Below are positions 63,075-64,000 of a stretch of 64,000 nucleotides of DNA, in pieces. The stretch is from Calothrix sp. NIES-3974 (GTDB lineage Bacteria; Cyanobacteriota; Cyanobacteriia; Cyanobacteriales; Nostocaceae), in NCBI RefSeq assembly GCF_002368395.1, contig NZ_AP018254.1, positions 1,426,001-1,490,000 of the forward strand. The letters run 5' to 3'. The notes below the pieces were generated by a model that was not told the DNA's origin, did no database searches, and worked only from the letters and a program-made list of their open reading frames with translations. The translations under genes were made by a program, and so were the position numbers. Every line of letters begins with the position of its first letter. Within the stretch, counting starts at the first letter, position 1.

Positions 63075-63686
63075 CTATACTTCATGAATGTTAATATGAC
63101 CCGGCTGACTTTTAACCTGTTCAATCCATCTATTAATTGCTGAATATCGACTCAAATCATATCCTCCCTCATTCGCTACGTGGGTATAGGCAAATAGGGC
63201 AATATCGGCAATTGAATAACGCTGATTGACAAAAAAATCACGGTTTTGTAAGTGATTTTCCATCACATCTAGGGCTTTATACCCCATCTGTTGACGCTGA
63301 TTTATTTCCTGTTGATGTTCTTCCCCTTGCTTCAGAATTGATAACCAAAATCTGGGTGTAGCTATATAAGGTTCGTGACTATTTTGTTCAAAAAATAACC
63401 ACTGAAAAACCTGTGCCCTGGCAAAACGTTCATAGGGCAAAAATTCCGTACCTTCGCTCAGATAAATTAAAATGGCATTCGATTCTGCTAAATACTGTCC
63501 AGGGGAAATTTCTAGCAAAGGTATTTTTCCATTCGGATTTTTGCTCAAAAACTCGCTTGTGCGTGTTTCACCCTTTGTTACATCTAACTCAATTCGTTCA
63601 AATGGTACTCCTAATTGTGCCAGTAAAAGACGAATTTTATATCCATTGCCAGAAGGTAAAAAATCGTACAAACGCAAAGTATTCAT
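63075..63686 (-). CDS. Glutathione S-transferase family protein
   Basis: A 203-residue two-domain GST. The thioredoxin-like N-terminal domain has LRLYDFLPSGNGYKIRLLLA (Ser in PSGN as likely catalytic residue) and NPNGKIPLLEI ... YLAESNAILIYLSEGT with the cis-Pro and glutathione-binding ES pair. The helical C-terminal domain has FVNQRYSIADIALFAYTHVA, the N-capping box S/T-x-x-D. It may conjugate electrophiles with glutathione or act as reductase. Start is an ATG at 63,686, 12 codons inside the open frame, where the fold begins. Confidence 0.92.
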   Translation of the reverse strand: MNTLRLYDFLPSGNGYKIRLLLAQLGVPFERIELDVTKGETRTSEFLSKNPNGKIPLLEISPGQYLAESNAILIYLSEGTEFLPYERFARAQVFQWLFFEQNSHEPYIATPRFWLSILKQGEEHQQEINQRQQMGYKALDVMENHLQNRDFFVNQRYSIADIALFAYTHVANEGGYDLSRYSAINRWIEQVKSQPGHINIHEV

Positions 63687-63861
63687 GCACAAAAATAATA
63701 GATGTATTAACTTGACTTGCACCCGCTAGAAAGTATTATCTTATCAAGTTAAGTTACTTATTTAAATCTTTATTTCCTATTTTTTGCAGAAAATAAAATT
63801 ACTTTTTTAGTCATTTTGTTGATTTTTGTAAAGTTGGTATGATTTATTGCCAATAATTTTG

Positions 63862-63978
63862 ATGGAGCAAATGAAATCACAAAATACCAGAAATCCTTAC
63901 CGACAAAGTAAATTAGCACTTAAAGGTTCAAATGAAGAGCAAGGGATAGAGATTAATGCTGATAAAAAATACACATAG
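63862..63978 (+). CDS. Possible very short protein at the window edge
   Basis: A frame of 38 residues (MEQMKSQNTRNPYRQSKLAL then KGSNEEQGIEINADKKYT) from ATG 63,862, or 35 residues from ATG 63,871, which has GGAG about 5 nt upstream. It ends in TAG at 63,976, and another ATG (MQTQNL...) begins at 63,981 and runs off the window. It could be a small secreted- or precursor-type peptide gene or a chance frame before the next gene. No family recognised. Confidence 0.3.
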   Translation: MEQMKSQNTRNPYRQSKLALKGSNEEQGIEINADKKYT

Positions 63979-64000
63979 GAATGCAAACACAAAACTTGGC

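Noticed and set aside
1-64000. tRNA, rRNA, tmRNA or riboswitch genes
   Set aside because: I looked for T-loop GTTCGAATCC-type motifs, CCA-adjacent stems and known riboswitch cores in all gaps and found none convincing; a covariance search would be decisive.

Overview
The window is chromosomal DNA from a filamentous cyanobacterium, probably of the Nostocales type. Evidence: many HIP1-type GCGATCGC octamers, photosynthesis genes (high-light-inducible protein, ferredoxin-thioredoxin reductase variable chain, PAM68, homogentisate phytyltransferase, PEP carboxylase, sucrose-phosphate synthase), Uma2 and pentapeptide-repeat proteins, and intergenic regions crowded with short palindromic and MITE-like repeats. 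No rRNA, tRNA, CRISPR array or prophage was found.

Layout. 0.3-8.6 kb: peptide-type ABC ATPase, GNAT acetyltransferase, soluble PAS histidine kinase, RluE-like pseudouridine synthase and a GH74-like lipoprotein. 9.4-15.6 kb: pentapeptide protein, a two-gene unit of a c-type-haem HAMP membrane protein and a MinD-like ATPase, an orphan DALR-domain protein, a Crp-family regulator and an HxlR regulator lying between two copies of one repeat. 16-24.4 kb: glutathione reductase followed by an eight-copy tandem repeat, Gfo/Idh oxidoreductase, DedA protein, a ParM-like actin with a ParR-like partner, phosphohexomutase and an Uma2 protein. 24.8-29.5 kb: MBOAT acyltransferase with a large SGNH/DUF1574-like partner, a likely polysaccharide O-acylation pair. 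30-38.2 kb: PEP carboxylase, FTR variable chain, an unusual cNMP/AAA/polyferredoxin membrane fusion, and divergent from it a high-light-inducible protein plus a small membrane protein. 38.5-40.1 kb: a complete IS4-type insertion sequence with terminal inverted repeats and a 9-bp target duplication, inside an older repeat. 40.4-51 kb: tocopherol prenyltransferase, peptide deformylase, subtilase, sucrose-phosphate synthase, a ketosynthase, a cyclophilin lipoprotein and a small frame broken by a 22-bp tandem duplication. 51-64 kb: 5-oxoprolinase, small basic protein, MEKHLA and STAS proteins, DAHP synthase, rpsO-PAM68, M20 amidohydrolase, DUF167 protein and glutathione S-transferase.

Most genes are single or paired metabolic and regulatory genes of an ordinary cyanobacterial chromosome. 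The loci that stand out are the chromosomal ParM/ParR-like pair, the cNMP-AAA-iron-sulfur fusion in a phylum that lacks sigma-54, the haem sensor with its altered MinD-like ATPase, and the layered repeat families. Functions come from sequence patterns and remembered family features; no database search was possible.
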